NCBI GenBank assembly: GCA_963713275.1 | Contig: CAVQLG010000013.1 | Span: forward strand, 245,984-309,983 | Direction of reading: 5' to 3' | Length of the DNA: 64,000 nt | From: CAIWHR01 sp963713275 | GTDB lineage: Bacteria > Pseudomonadota > Gammaproteobacteria > Burkholderiales > Casimicrobiaceae | Shown here: piece by piece, positions 27,592 through 36,929 of the stretch | Position numbering within the stretch: position 1 is the first letter of the stretch | Layout of the letters: each line of letters opens with the position of its first letter | The notes under the pieces: model-generated | Database searches by the model: none | Seen by the model: only the letters and a program-made list of their open reading frames with translations | Told to the model about the DNA's origin: nothing | Made by a program: the position numbers and the translations under genes

Positions 27592-28590
27592 ATGCACCTG
27601 GTCCTCGGCCTGCCCGGATTGCTCGCCGCCGGCGCTTCTCTGCCCGAGCTGCCGGGCCTCGCGCGGCTGCTCCGCGCGGCCGGCGCCCCCGCTGCCGCGC
27701 AAGACGCGGTACCCCACGCGCTGGCCGCGCACTTCGGCCTCGCGCGCGCGGGGGACTGGCCGCTGGCCGCGCTGCGCCTGCGCGCGCAGGGCTGCGATCC
27801 GGCCGGGGACTGGTGGCTCGCGGCCCATCCGGTGACGCTCGTCGCCGGGCGCGACGACGTTCGCGTCGCCGGCGCGGTCGCGGACCTGTCCGCCGACGAA
27901 GCGGCCTCGCTCGTCGGCCGGCTGAACGCGCATTTCGCCACGGACGGCCTGCGCTTCGTCGCCGCCACGCCGCGGCACTGGTTCCTCGGCAGCCCCCGCC
28001 CCTTCGAGATGACGACCCGGCCGCTCACTCGCGCGCTCGGCGCGCCGCTGTTCGAGCTCCTGCCGCGCGGCCCCGATGCCCGGATCTGGCGCCGCTGGGA
28101 GAGCGAGATCGAGATGCTGCTCCACGACCATCCGGTCAACGTCCGGCGCGAGGCGCAAGCGCGCGCCGCCGTCAACGGGCTATGGTTGTGCGACGGCGGC
28201 GCGCTGCCTGCACCGCCGCGCCCGATGCCCGGCAGGGTGACCTTCGCCCACGACGACGCGGTGCGCGCGCTCGCCGCCCACGCCGGTGAAGCGCACGCGG
28301 ACGTTCCCGGCAGCCTCGCCGCGGCGCGCGCCGCCGCCGCAGCCGCGCCCGAGCTCGTCGCGGTGGTCGCTGCCGACGCCGATCCGGCCGCCATCGAGGC
28401 GAACTGGACGCTGCCCGCGTGGCAGGCGCTCGCCGCCGGTGTGCTGTCGGGGGTGACGCTCGTCGCCGACGGGCGCGGCGGGGCGCTGCGCTGGGAGGTT
28501 CTCCGCCCCGGCCTCGCGACCCGCGTCGCCCTGCGCTTCGCCGTGCCCAAGCTGCGGCCGCTGCTTGCGCTCCCGGCACCGACCGCGTGA
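27592..28590 (+). CDS. RpfE-like protein (conserved gene upstream of recJ)
   Basis: The 332-residue cytoplasmic protein has no catalytic motif that I can name with certainty. Its opening (MHLVLGLPGLLA), the central RFVAATPRHWFLGSPRPFEMTTRPL, EIEMLLHDHPVNVRREAQ and NGLWLCDGGALP match the family annotated as RpfE in Xanthomonas. In Betaproteobacteria the same family is sometimes labelled phosphoglycerate-mutase-like. Gene order supports the match: rpfE neighbours recJ in the Xanthomonas rpf cluster, and here the stop overlaps the recJ ATG by one base. The biochemical function is unproven. Confidence 0.75.
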   Translation: MHLVLGLPGLLAAGASLPELPGLARLLRAAGAPAAAQDAVPHALAAHFGLARAGDWPLAALRLRAQGCDPAGDWWLAAHPVTLVAGRDDVRVAGAVADLSADEAASLVGRLNAHFATDGLRFVAATPRHWFLGSPRPFEMTTRPLTRALGAPLFELLPRGPDARIWRRWESEIEMLLHDHPVNVRREAQARAAVNGLWLCDGGALPAPPRPMPGRVTFAHDDAVRALAAHAGEAHADVPGSLAAARAAAAAAPELVAVVAADADPAAIEANWTLPAWQALAAGVLSGVTLVADGRGGALRWEVLRPGLATRVALRFAVPKLRPLLALPAPTA

Positions 28591-30299
28591 TGGAGATCGT
28601 TCGCCGCCGCCCGGTCCCCGCCAGCGCGGCGGCGCTCTGCGCCGCCGGCGTCTCGCCGGTGCTCGCGCGCGTCTACGCAGCCCGGGGCATCGATTCCCCC
28701 GCCGAGCTGGACACGGGGCTTGCCACGCTGCCCTCGTACGCGTCGTTGAAGGGGATCGACGCCGCCGCGAACCGCCTCGCCGACGCGATCGCCGCCCGGG
28801 AGCGCATCCTCATCGTCGCCGACTACGACGCCGACGGCGCGACCGCGTGTGCCGTCGGCGTGCGCGGCCTGCGCGCGATGGGCGCCGACGTCGATTTCAT
28901 CGTCCCCAACCGCTTCGAATACGGCTACGGGCTGACGCCCGAGATCGTCGTGCAGGCGCTCGCGCGCGCGCCAGGGCTCGTCGTCACGGTCGACAACGGC
29001 ATCGCGAGCCACGACGGCGTCGCCGCCGCGACGGGGGCCGGTGTCGACGTGCTCGTTACCGACCACCACCTGCCCGCCGCCACGCTCCCGGACACGCCGT
29101 GGATCGTCAACCCCAACCAGCCGGGCTGCAACTTCCCGTCGAAGCACATCGCCGGGGTCGGCGTGATGTTCTACGTGCTGCTGGCGCTGCGCGCGCAGCT
29201 GCGCCGCCGCGGGCATTTCGCCGCGCTTCGGGAACCGCAGCTCGCCGCGCTGCTCGACCTCGTCGCACTCGGCACGGTGGCCGACGTGGTGCGCCTCGAC
29301 GGCGTCAATCGGACGCTGGTCGCGCAGGGGCTTGCACGCCTCCGCGCCGGCCGGGCCCATCCCGGAGTCTCCGCGCTGTTCGCAGCCGCCGGACGCGACC
29401 CGCTGCGCGCCACGTCGTACGACCTCGGCTTCGTCGCCGGTCCGCGCCTCAACGCGGCGGGGCGGCTCGCCGACATGAGCGTCGGAATCCGCTGCCTCCT
29501 GGCGGACACGGCCGCCGCGGCGCTGCCGCTCGCGACCGAGCTCGATCGCTACAACCGCGAACGCCGCGAGATCGAGGCCGACATGCACGAGGGCGCGCTG
29601 GCGGCCATCGACGCCGTCGGTGGCGCCGGCGAGGCGTACACGCTCGCGCTCTTCGACGAGCGATGGCACCAGGGCGTCGTCGGCATCGTCGCGTCGCGGC
29701 TCAAGGACCGCTTCCACCGGCCGGCCGTGGTCTTCGCGCGCGGCAAGGACGGCGAGCTCAAGGGCTCGGGACGCTCGATTGCCGGGCTGCATCTGCGCGA
29801 CGCGCTGGACCTCGTCGACAAACGCGCACCGGGGCTCATCGGTCGTTTCGGCGGTCACGCCTTCGCCGCCGGTCTCTCGCTCGCCGAGGCGGACCTGCCG
29901 CGATTCCGCGAGCTGTTCGAGTCCGTCGCCCGCGAGAGGCTCTCGCCCGAGCAGCTCGCGCGCGTGCTGGTGAGCGACGGCGAGCTACGCGCCGAGGAGC
30001 TCGACGCCGACCTCGCGCGGGCGATGCGCGACGCGGTCTGGGGCCAGGGATTCGAAGCCCCCGTGTTCGACGAACGCTTCGACGTCGCGGAGCAGCGCGT
30101 GGTCGGCGGGCGGCATTCGAAACTCACCCTCCGCCGAACCGACCTCGCCGATCCGGCCGCCTACACCGCGATGCTGTTCGGCCACGCCGAACCCCTGCCC
30201 GCGCGCATCCGCGCCGCCTATCGGCCGGACCTCAACGAGTGGAACGGCACCGAGTCGCTGCAGCTCATCGTCACGCACTGGGAGCCGGCCGAGGACTGA
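28590..30299 (+). CDS. recJ: Single-stranded-DNA-specific exonuclease RecJ
   Basis: RecJ degrades single-stranded DNA 5' to 3' in recombination and mismatch repair. The 569-residue protein shows the DHH-superfamily motifs: VADYDADGATA (D78, D80, D82), VTVDNG, TDHH (residues 158-160), LVALGTVADVV, and a DHHA1 domain with SGRSIAGLHLRDAL and GRFGGHAFAAG. ATG 28590 overlaps the preceding stop (TGATG) and gives the normal family length; the open frame further upstream is antisense-like. Confidence 0.96.
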   Translation: MEIVRRRPVPASAAALCAAGVSPVLARVYAARGIDSPAELDTGLATLPSYASLKGIDAAANRLADAIAARERILIVADYDADGATACAVGVRGLRAMGADVDFIVPNRFEYGYGLTPEIVVQALARAPGLVVTVDNGIASHDGVAAATGAGVDVLVTDHHLPAATLPDTPWIVNPNQPGCNFPSKHIAGVGVMFYVLLALRAQLRRRGHFAALREPQLAALLDLVALGTVADVVRLDGVNRTLVAQGLARLRAGRAHPGVSALFAAAGRDPLRATSYDLGFVAGPRLNAAGRLADMSVGIRCLLADTAAAALPLATELDRYNRERREIEADMHEGALAAIDAVGGAGEAYTLALFDERWHQGVVGIVASRLKDRFHRPAVVFARGKDGELKGSGRSIAGLHLRDALDLVDKRAPGLIGRFGGHAFAAGLSLAEADLPRFRELFESVARERLSPEQLARVLVSDGELRAEELDADLARAMRDAVWGQGFEAPVFDERFDVAEQRVVGGRHSKLTLRRTDLADPAAYTAMLFGHAEPLPARIRAAYRPDLNEWNGTESLQLIVTHWEPAED

Positions 30300-30583
30300 A
30301 CGCGTCTGCCCGGTCGCAGTCTTCGCTCTTCCTGCGTATCGCTTTCGAACCCCCAAGTCCGACCGGCTCCTGGAAGCCGACGACCCGTTGTGCGCCGCAG
30401 CACCGCAAACGCTTCCGACATGCCCGAGTCGTTATTGATCGGGACTTCGCCCTGCCTACGGGCGGGCGCGCCCACGGGCGGCAGTACGCCGACACGCTCG
30501 ACAGTCATCCGGCCGACTTGAGCCTCGGGTGCCGGACGGGTAGCATTCAGCGTTTCTCACTCCCGGTGCCGCGATCCAATCCC

Positions 30584-31201
30584 ATGCGAAGCTCCCTGAT
30601 CCTAGCTTTCCTGTCCGCCGCCGCGCTGGCAACGGCGCCCTTGGCAAACGCCCAGAAGGCCGAAGTCGCGCCCAGGCCCGACACCTACATCTGCCCCAAC
30701 AGCGGCGGTCCGAGCGCCGTCGATTGCTTCCTCAATGCAATCGAGCACCTCTACACGATGTGCCGGCAGGTGAAGAGCATCGAGATCATCGAATTCGGCT
30801 ACGAACGCTCCGACGAGGGCGTCAACGGCGCCAAGAGCGAGTACTGCGTCGACAAGCACCGGGTCTCGATGACGCGCCCCTACCAGGCGGCGCTGCGCGA
30901 GGCGACGGGCAGCCGCAGCGCCGTCGACCAGCTGCGCGCGTTGCACGAGCACTGGCAGCAGGCCCTGCAAGGCCTGAAGTGGAAGCCCGGCGAGTCCGAC
31001 GGCGACTACAAGGCACGCATCGGGCAGCCCTACGAGTCGTTCAAGGAGCGGGCGATCGCCGTGCGCGACGCCTTGAAGGAGAGCCTCGCGATCAAGTCGG
31101 CCACGGCCGCACCGTCGCCGGCCAAGGCAGCCAAGGGGAACGCGAAGGCGGCGGCCGCCGCCGATGCGGGGGCCGCTCCGGTGGCGAGCGCGAGCCACTG
31201 A
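30584..31201 (+). CDS. Exported protein of unknown function
   Basis: The 205-residue product has a clear Sec signal peptide (MRSSLILAFLSAAALATAPLANAQK, cut after NAQ or ANA). The mature part has three cysteines (YICPNSGG; AVDCFLN; MCRQVK) and one later (SEYCVDK), so disulfides are likely, plus an Ala/Lys-rich tail. I do not recognise the family. Starting at ATG 30584 is supported by the signal peptide. It has 284 bp of non-coding DNA upstream and is followed closely by the helicase gene. Confidence 0.75.
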   Translation: MRSSLILAFLSAAALATAPLANAQKAEVAPRPDTYICPNSGGPSAVDCFLNAIEHLYTMCRQVKSIEIIEFGYERSDEGVNGAKSEYCVDKHRVSMTRPYQAALREATGSRSAVDQLRALHEHWQQALQGLKWKPGESDGDYKARIGQPYESFKERAIAVRDALKESLAIKSATAAPSPAKAAKGNAKAAAAADAGAAPVASASH

Positions 31202-31254
31202 TCCCCGCCACCGGCGCCGCCGCCGCAGCGACGGCTCGCGCGCCCGAATCCGCG

Positions 31255-33237
31255 TTGGCCGACGAGCTCGCCGATATCTTCGGCCCGGGCGGTCCCCTCG
31301 CCCGTGCCCTTCCCGGTTTTCGCTTCCGGCAGCAGCAGCTCGAGATGGCGCGTGCCGTCGCGCGCGCGATCGCCGCCCGTGCGCCGCTGATCGCGGAGGC
31401 CGGCACGGGCACCGGCAAGACCTTCGCCTATCTCGTCCCGGCGCTGCTCTACGGCGGCAAGGTGATCGTCTCGACGGGAACCAAGACGCTGCAGGACCAG
31501 CTCTTCCAGCGCGACCTGCCGAGCGTACGCGACGCGCTGGCGCTGCCGGCCACACTCGCGTTGCTCAAGGGCCGCGCCAACTACGTCTGCCATCACCATC
31601 TCGCACGCACCGCCGCCGAGGGGCGCCTGCCCTCGCGCGAGGATGCCCGGCACCTCGCCCGGATCGTCGCGTTTGCGCGCGCGAGCGACACCGGCGACCG
31701 CGGCGAGCTCGGCGACGTTCCGGAGTCGGCGTCGATCTGGCCCTTGGTCACCTCCACGCGCGACAACTGCCTCGGCGGCGATTGCGCGCACCACGGCGAC
31801 TGCTTCGTGCTGCGGGCCCGCAAGGCGGCACTGGAGGCCGATATCGTCGTCGTCAACCACCATCTGTTCTTCGCCGACGTCGTGCTGCGCGACGAAGGGC
31901 TCGCCGAGCTGCTGCCCGCGTGCAACACCGTCGTCCTCGACGAGGCGCACCAGCTCACGGACACGGCGACGCTCTTCTTCGGCGAGCAGGTCGGCGCGGG
32001 TCAACTCGCGGAACTCGCACGCGACGCGGAGGTGGTCGCCCGCACCGACGCGCGCGAGGTCGCCACGCTGCCCGACGTCGCCGCCGGCATCGTCCCGTGC
32101 ATCCGCAGGCTCCGGCTGGCGCTGGGGGAGGCGCCGGCGAAGCTCGGCCACGGCACGGCCATGGCGCGGGACGACTTCCCCGCCGCCATCGACGAGCTCG
32201 CCGCAGCACTCGACCGCCTCGCCACCGAGCTCGGGCTGTTCGCCGAACGAAGCGAGGAGTTGGGGGCGTGCGCGGCGCGCGCGGCGACCGCTGCCGGCGC
32301 GGTGGCGCGCTGGCGCCACGCGGCAGCGGCCGCCGCGGCCGCGGGCGGCGCCACGGCCGATCCCGCGCCGGCATGGATTCGCTGGGTGGACGTGACGCCG
32401 TTGGGCTGGCAGCTGCACGCCTCACCCCTGTCGGTCGCAGGCATGTTCTCGCGCCAGGTCCACGCTTCGGGCCGGGCGTGGATACTCACCTCGGCCACAC
32501 TCGCCGTCGGTGGCGACTTCTCGCTCTGCCAGCACGAGCTGGGCCTGTCCGACGCAGCGACCGGGTGCTGGGACTCGCCGTTCGACTACGCCGCGCAGGC
32601 GCTGCTCTACGTTCCCATGGGCCTGCCGGCGCCGAACTCGCGCGAGCATACCGAGGCGGTGATCGAGGCGGCGCTGCCGGTGCTGAAGGCAAGCCGCGGG
32701 CGTGCGTTCCTGCTGTTCACGACACTGCGCGCGCTGGCCGTGGCGCGGGGGCTCCTTGCCGCGGCGATGCGCGACGCCGGGCTCGACTGGCCCCTGCTGG
32801 TCCAGGGCGAAGGCTCGCGCAGCGAGCTGCTGGCGCGATTCCGCGCGCTCGGCAACGCCGTGCTGCTCGGCAGCCAGAGCTTCTGGGAAGGCGTGGACGT
32901 GCCCGGGGGCGCGCTGTCGGTCGTCGTCATCGACAAGCTGCCGTTCGCGCCTCCGGACGACCCGCTGCTCGCCGCGCGGCTCGAGGCGCTGAAGGCCGAA
33001 GGCGGCAATCCGTTCTTCGACTACCAGCTGCCGCAGGCGACCATCAGCCTCAAGCAAGGCGCCGGGCGCCTGATCCGCACCGAGACCGATCGCGGGGTGC
33101 TGGTCATCTGCGACCCGAGGCTCGTCGACAAGCCGTACGGCCGGCGCATCTGGCGCAGCCTGCCGCCGATGCGGCGCACGCGTGAACAGGGCGAGGTCGA
33201 AGCGTTCTTCCGCGCGGAGCCACTCACCCGCGGCTGA
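31255..33237 (+). CDS. yoaA: ATP-dependent DNA helicase YoaA (DinG/XPD-like, iron-sulfur)
   Basis: This superfamily 2 helicase is related to XPD, DinG and YoaA and helps repair stalled or damaged forks. Taking TTG 31255 as start gives 660 residues beginning MADELADIFGPGGPLARALPGF, close to the YoaA N-terminus. Walker A AEAGTGTGKT is at about 47-56, and four cysteines (C112, C172, C177, C183) are placed to bind a 4Fe-4S cluster. The DEAH box lies at 229-232, and QGAGRLIRTETDRGVL forms motif VI. The frame is open further upstream through the exported-protein gene, but there it is out of character, so the exact start is uncertain. Confidence 0.92.
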   Translation: MADELADIFGPGGPLARALPGFRFRQQQLEMARAVARAIAARAPLIAEAGTGTGKTFAYLVPALLYGGKVIVSTGTKTLQDQLFQRDLPSVRDALALPATLALLKGRANYVCHHHLARTAAEGRLPSREDARHLARIVAFARASDTGDRGELGDVPESASIWPLVTSTRDNCLGGDCAHHGDCFVLRARKAALEADIVVVNHHLFFADVVLRDEGLAELLPACNTVVLDEAHQLTDTATLFFGEQVGAGQLAELARDAEVVARTDAREVATLPDVAAGIVPCIRRLRLALGEAPAKLGHGTAMARDDFPAAIDELAAALDRLATELGLFAERSEELGACAARAATAAGAVARWRHAAAAAAAAGGATADPAPAWIRWVDVTPLGWQLHASPLSVAGMFSRQVHASGRAWILTSATLAVGGDFSLCQHELGLSDAATGCWDSPFDYAAQALLYVPMGLPAPNSREHTEAVIEAALPVLKASRGRAFLLFTTLRALAVARGLLAAAMRDAGLDWPLLVQGEGSRSELLARFRALGNAVLLGSQSFWEGVDVPGGALSVVVIDKLPFAPPDDPLLAARLEALKAEGGNPFFDYQLPQATISLKQGAGRLIRTETDRGVLVICDPRLVDKPYGRRIWRSLPPMRRTREQGEVEAFFRAEPLTRG

Positions 33238-33356
33238 CGCCACGCCAACTCAGGCGAAGGCCCGCGCCCGTCGGGCGCGCAGCCGGCACCGCCCGCGGTT
33301 CGTCGCGACGCGAGCGCCCGTGTCGCCGGGGCTTTCGCGCACCGCGCCGGCACGCG

Positions 33357-34184
33357 CTACCAGAACTGCCACCAGGGCTTGGGCGGCGACTCGACCAGGT
33401 ACTTGCTGTCGGGAAACGTGCGCTTGAGGATGGCTTCCGAGTCGTCGCGCAGCTGCGTCATCCCCAGGCGGTCGTAGGCCCGGACCAGGAGCTCGAGCGC
33501 GTCCTCGTTTGCCGGCGTGCGTGGAAAGCTGACGAGCGCCCCCTGCGCGCGATTCACCGCTGCAATGTAGGCGCCGCGGTTGAAATAGTAGCGACCGACC
33601 TTCACCTCGTAGAGCGCGAGCGAGTTGGTAAGGTACTGCATGCGCAGCACCGAGTCCTCGGCGTACTTGCTGTAGGGGAACTTGGCGACCAGCTCGCGGA
33701 ACGCCGCGAACGACTCGCGCATGCTCTTGGGCTCGCGTTCGGAGAGGTCGAGCTCGTAGACGTAACCCAGCAGGCCCTGGTCTTCGCGGAAGTGGACCAG
33801 GCCCTTGAGGTAATACGCGTAATCGACGTTCGGGTGGTTCGGGTAGGTGCGGATGAAGCGGTCGCAGGCGACGATCGCGGCCGCCGTTTCGGACGCACGA
33901 TAGTTGGCGTACGCCGATTCGAGAATCGCCTGCTGCGCGTAGCGGCCGTAAGGAAAGCGCGCCTCCAGCGTCTCGTAGAGCTTGACCGCCCGCGTATAAT
34001 TGCCCTCCCGCAACGCCCCGTTCGCCTCGCTGTACAGGCGCTCGGCAGTCCAGTCGGCGGTCTCGTCCTTCGCGTCGGGCAGCCACTGGCAGCCGCCCAG
34101 GAGGAGCAGCGCGAGCAGGGCCAGGGCGCGCAGCAGCCCGCCGGAAACGATCGCGGCGGCCGGTCGGAGCGTTGTTGCAGACAT
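33357..34184 (-). CDS. bamD: Outer membrane protein assembly factor BamD
   Basis: BamD is the essential lipoprotein of the BAM complex that folds outer-membrane proteins. The 275-residue precursor has a lipoprotein signal with lipobox LLGGC (acylated Cys32). TPR-like repeats follow, with the family motifs LYSEANGALREGNYTRAVKLYETLEARFPYG (first TPR) and YPNHPNVDYAYYLKG. ATG 34184 was chosen because the lipobox sits at normal depth. The frame upstream is the antisense of rluD. A strong -10 sequence lies 31 bases before the start. Confidence 0.96.
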   Translation of the reverse strand: MSATTLRPAAAIVSGGLLRALALLALLLLGGCQWLPDAKDETADWTAERLYSEANGALREGNYTRAVKLYETLEARFPYGRYAQQAILESAYANYRASETAAAIVACDRFIRTYPNHPNVDYAYYLKGLVHFREDQGLLGYVYELDLSEREPKSMRESFAAFRELVAKFPYSKYAEDSVLRMQYLTNSLALYEVKVGRYYFNRGAYIAAVNRAQGALVSFPRTPANEDALELLVRAYDRLGMTQLRDDSEAILKRTFPDSKYLVESPPKPWWQFW

Positions 34185-34199
34185 TGGGACTCGGTGCGA

Positions 34200-35201
34200 G
34201 TGAAGCGGTTGTCGATTATAGCCGACCCCCTCGGGCTCGGGCGTCCCGGCCTCCCGGCACGAACGCGCTGCGCCGACCCGACGGCGCCCGCGGGCGCGAC
34301 GCACCGGCTCGTGCTGCCGCCGTCGGCGGCGGGAATGCGCTGCGACGCAGCGCTCGCGCAGGCGTTGCCGCAGTACTCGCGCAGCCGGCTGCGGGCCTGT
34401 ATCGACGCCGGCCGGGTCGCGGTGGACGGCGCGCCGGCAGTGGCCACGCGCCGGGTGCGCGGCGGCGAGGAGGTGGCGGTCCACGTCGTGCCCGATCCCG
34501 CGGCCAGCGCGCTCGTGCCGGAGCCGATCGCGCTGTCGATCCTGTGCGAGGACGAGGCGCTGCTCGTCGTCGACAAGCCGGCCGGGCTCGTCGTCCACCC
34601 GGGCAACGGCAACCGGGAAGGCACGCTGCAGAACGCGCTGCTCCACCACGCGCCACAGCTGGCGGCGATCCCGCGCGCCGGCATCGTGCACCGGCTCGAC
34701 AAGGACACGAGCGGCCTCTTGGTCGTCGCGAAGACGCTGCCGGCGCAGACGCACCTCGTGCGCCAGCTGCAGGCGCGAAGCGTCAAGCGCGAGTACGCGG
34801 CGGTTGCCGTCGGGGATCTCGAGCGCGGCGGCACCGTCGACGCGCCGATCGGCCGGCATCCGACGCGCCGCACGACGATGGCCGTGCTCGCCACCGGGAA
34901 GTCCGCGCGGACGCATTACGACGTCGTCGAGCGCTTCGGCGTGGCGACGCTTCTCGCGTGCCGCCTGGAAACCGGCCGCACGCACCAGATCCGCGTGCAC
35001 CTCGCTTCGCTCGGCCATGCTCTGGTCGGCGATCCGGCGTACGGCAGGCGGGCGCCGATCCCCTTCGGCAGGCAGGCGCTGCACGCGCGTCGGCTGGGTC
35101 TTGTTCACCCAACGCGCGGAATCGCGTGCCAGTGGGAGTCGTCGCTGCCTTCGGACTTCGCGCTGCTGCTCGATCGCCTGCGCTCCGGCACGTGGCGATG
35201 A
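34200..35201 (+). CDS. rluD: 23S rRNA pseudouridine synthase RluD
   Basis: RluD makes pseudouridines 1911/1915/1917 in helix 69 of 23S rRNA. An S4 RNA-binding domain (RCDAALAQALPQYSRSRLRACIDAGRVAVDG) precedes the catalytic domain with the active-site motif GIVHRLDKDTSGLL, then CRLETGRTHQIRVH. The start is uncertain. GTG 34200 gives 333 residues but lies only 15 bp from the divergent bamD start and includes its -10 box; GTG 34311 gives 296 residues and leaves room for promoters. The stop overlaps pgeF by ATGA. Confidence 0.94.
   Translation: MKRLSIIADPLGLGRPGLPARTRCADPTAPAGATHRLVLPPSAAGMRCDAALAQALPQYSRSRLRACIDAGRVAVDGAPAVATRRVRGGEEVAVHVVPDPAASALVPEPIALSILCEDEALLVVDKPAGLVVHPGNGNREGTLQNALLHHAPQLAAIPRAGIVHRLDKDTSGLLVVAKTLPAQTHLVRQLQARSVKREYAAVAVGDLERGGTVDAPIGRHPTRRTTMAVLATGKSARTHYDVVERFGVATLLACRLETGRTHQIRVHLASLGHALVGDPAYGRRAPIPFGRQALHARRLGLVHPTRGIACQWESSLPSDFALLLDRLRSGTWR
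34215..34220 (-). promoter_or_regulatory. Candidate -10 element for bamD
   Basis: A perfect TATAAT is present on the bamD strand, 31 bases upstream of its ATG. No good -35 hexamer was seen. The element lies inside the longest possible rluD reading frame. Confidence 0.5.
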
Positions 35202-36079
35202 GTCTGCAGGGCGACGCCGAAGGCGTTGGCCGCGGTGCGCAGGACGCCGGCGGCGCGGCGGCCGCCGATTGGGGGCCGGCGCTGGGGTCGCGCATCGCGG
35301 CCGCGGGCTGGGATTGGCTGCAACCCGACTGGCCCGCCACGATGCGGATCGGCGGATTCGCCACGACCCGCCACGGCGGTTGCAGTGCCGCGCCGCGCGA
35401 CTCGCTCAACCTGGCGCTGCACTGCGGCGACGACCCGGCGGCGGTGGCGGAGAACCGCCGCCGGATCGCCCCGTTCCTCCCCTCGCCGCCCGTCTGGCTG
35501 CGGCAGGTGCATGGCCGCGATGTCGCAGTCCTCGCGTCCGGCGACGTGGCTGCAGCGCGACGCTCGCCGCCGATCGCCGACGCCGCGGTGACCCGCGTCC
35601 CCGGCGTCGTGTGCGCGGTGCTCACGGCGGACTGCCTGCCGGTGCTCTTCGCCGACCGGGCGGGCACGGCCGTCGGCGCAGCGCACGCCGGCTGGCGCGG
35701 CTTGGCTGCGGGCGTGCTCGAAGCCACGGTCGCCGCGCTCGGCGCGCTCGGCGTGCCGGCCGCGCGGCTGACGGCGTGGCTCGGTCCGGCCATCGGACCG
35801 CGCGCTTTCGAGGTCGGGGACGACGTGGTGGCGGCTTTCTGCACCGGTGACCCGGGCGCGGCGGCCGCGTTCGTCACCCGCCCGGACGGCAAGTGGCTGG
35901 CCGATCTCTACGCGCTCGGGCGCCGCCGCCTCGCCGCGACGGGCGTCGGCGAGGTGCGCGGCGGCGGCTGGTGCACCTCATCCGAGCCCGAGCGCTTCTT
36001 CTCCCATCGGCGCCAGCGCGACACCGGCCGCCAGGCGGCGCTCGTCTGGCGCGCGCCCGACGGCCGCGCGGACGTATAA
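35198..36079 (+). CDS. pgeF: Peptidoglycan editing factor PgeF (YfiH, multicopper polyphenol oxidase family)
   Basis: PgeF/YfiH was first called a laccase and later shown in E. coli to remove wrongly placed L-Ser from peptidoglycan precursors. The 293-residue protein has the metal/active-site motifs WLRQVHGRDV, TADCLPVLFAD and GAAHAGWRGLAAGVLE, and the closing ERFFSHRRQRDTGRQAALVW. ATG 35198 overlaps the rluD stop (ATGA). The rluD-pgeF order is conserved widely in Proteobacteria and supports both calls. Confidence 0.94.
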   Translation: MSLQGDAEGVGRGAQDAGGAAAADWGPALGSRIAAAGWDWLQPDWPATMRIGGFATTRHGGCSAAPRDSLNLALHCGDDPAAVAENRRRIAPFLPSPPVWLRQVHGRDVAVLASGDVAAARRSPPIADAAVTRVPGVVCAVLTADCLPVLFADRAGTAVGAAHAGWRGLAAGVLEATVAALGALGVPAARLTAWLGPAIGPRAFEVGDDVVAAFCTGDPGAAAAFVTRPDGKWLADLYALGRRRLAATGVGEVRGGGWCTSSEPERFFSHRRQRDTGRQAALVWRAPDGRADV

Positions 36080-36131
36080 TCGGTTTGCAACAGGGTTGCG
36101 CTCTCGGCAACCCTTCCGTGAAACGCCCTTC

Positions 36132-36929
36132 GTGACGCCGCTCACCCCGATCGTCATCGCCTCGCTCGTCGGCGGGGTGCTCGCGACCCTTGCGGCGGCA
36201 GCGACGCTGGCGTTGCACGCGTCGTGGATATCGCGGCTCGTCTCCTTCGCCGTGGGCGCGCTCCTCGGCGCCGTCTTCCTCGAGCTCCTGCCGCACGCGC
36301 TCAGCGAGGGCGGCGCCGAGCGGGTGATGGGCACGGTGCTCGTCGGCCTGCTGGGTTTCTTCCTGCTGGAGAAGCTCGTCCTCTGGCGGCACGCGCACGG
36401 GCACGCGGAGCACGACGACGACGCCGAGGAAACCGAGCACGAGCACGCGCTGCACGCGCACGGCGGTCCCGCCGACGGCGGGCGCTCGGGCCTCATGATC
36501 CTGATCGGCACCAGCGTGCACAATTTCTGCGACGGCGTCGTGATCGCCGCCTCGTTCCTCGCCGATCCCGCGCTCGGCGTTGCAGCCACGGTGGCGATCG
36601 TCGCCCACGCGGTGCCGCAGCAGGTCGGCGATTTCGCCGTGCTGCTGCACTCGGGCTTCGCCCGCAGCCGCGCGTTTGCCTACAACGTCGCCGTGGGCGC
36701 GGCGACGCTCGTCGGCGCGCTCGCCGGTTACTTCGCACTCGCGGACATGCAGCAGATCCTGCCCACGGTGCTCGCGATCGCTGCTGCCAGCCTGCTCTAC
36801 GTCGCCGTCGCCGACCTCATCCCCAGCCTGCACCGGCGTCCCGAGCCGCTCGAGACGGTGAAGCAGCTAACGCTGATCGGCCTGGGCATCGCCGTCATCG
36901 GCGCCGCGCACCTCGTGCTCCAGCATTGA
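36132..36929 (+). CDS. ZIP-family divalent metal transporter
   Basis: The 265-residue polytopic membrane protein has eight predicted helices and a His/Glu/Asp-rich cytoplasmic loop (HAHGHAEHDDDAEETEHEHALHAH, given as landmark HAHGHAEHDDD) between helices 3 and 4, typical of ZIP zinc/iron importers. Metal-site helices read GTSVHNFCDGVVIA (HN..DG) and VAHAVPQQVGDFAVL. The second site shows Gln where many ZIPs have Glu. The start is GTG 36132, chosen because the upstream part overlaps pgeF. A TATAAT lies at 36075-36080. Confidence 0.9.
   Translation: MTPLTPIVIASLVGGVLATLAAAATLALHASWISRLVSFAVGALLGAVFLELLPHALSEGGAERVMGTVLVGLLGFFLLEKLVLWRHAHGHAEHDDDAEETEHEHALHAHGGPADGGRSGLMILIGTSVHNFCDGVVIAASFLADPALGVAATVAIVAHAVPQQVGDFAVLLHSGFARSRAFAYNVAVGAATLVGALAGYFALADMQQILPTVLAIAAASLLYVAVADLIPSLHRRPEPLETVKQLTLIGLGIAVIGAAHLVLQH

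Noticed and set aside
31030..32418. 462-codon open frame antisense to yoaA
   Set aside because: Same antisense effect; it has no start signal or motif.
33238..33356. GCGCCC-GTC-GGGCGC hairpin between yoaA and bamD as a terminator
   Set aside because: The stem is short and no U-tract follows on either strand.
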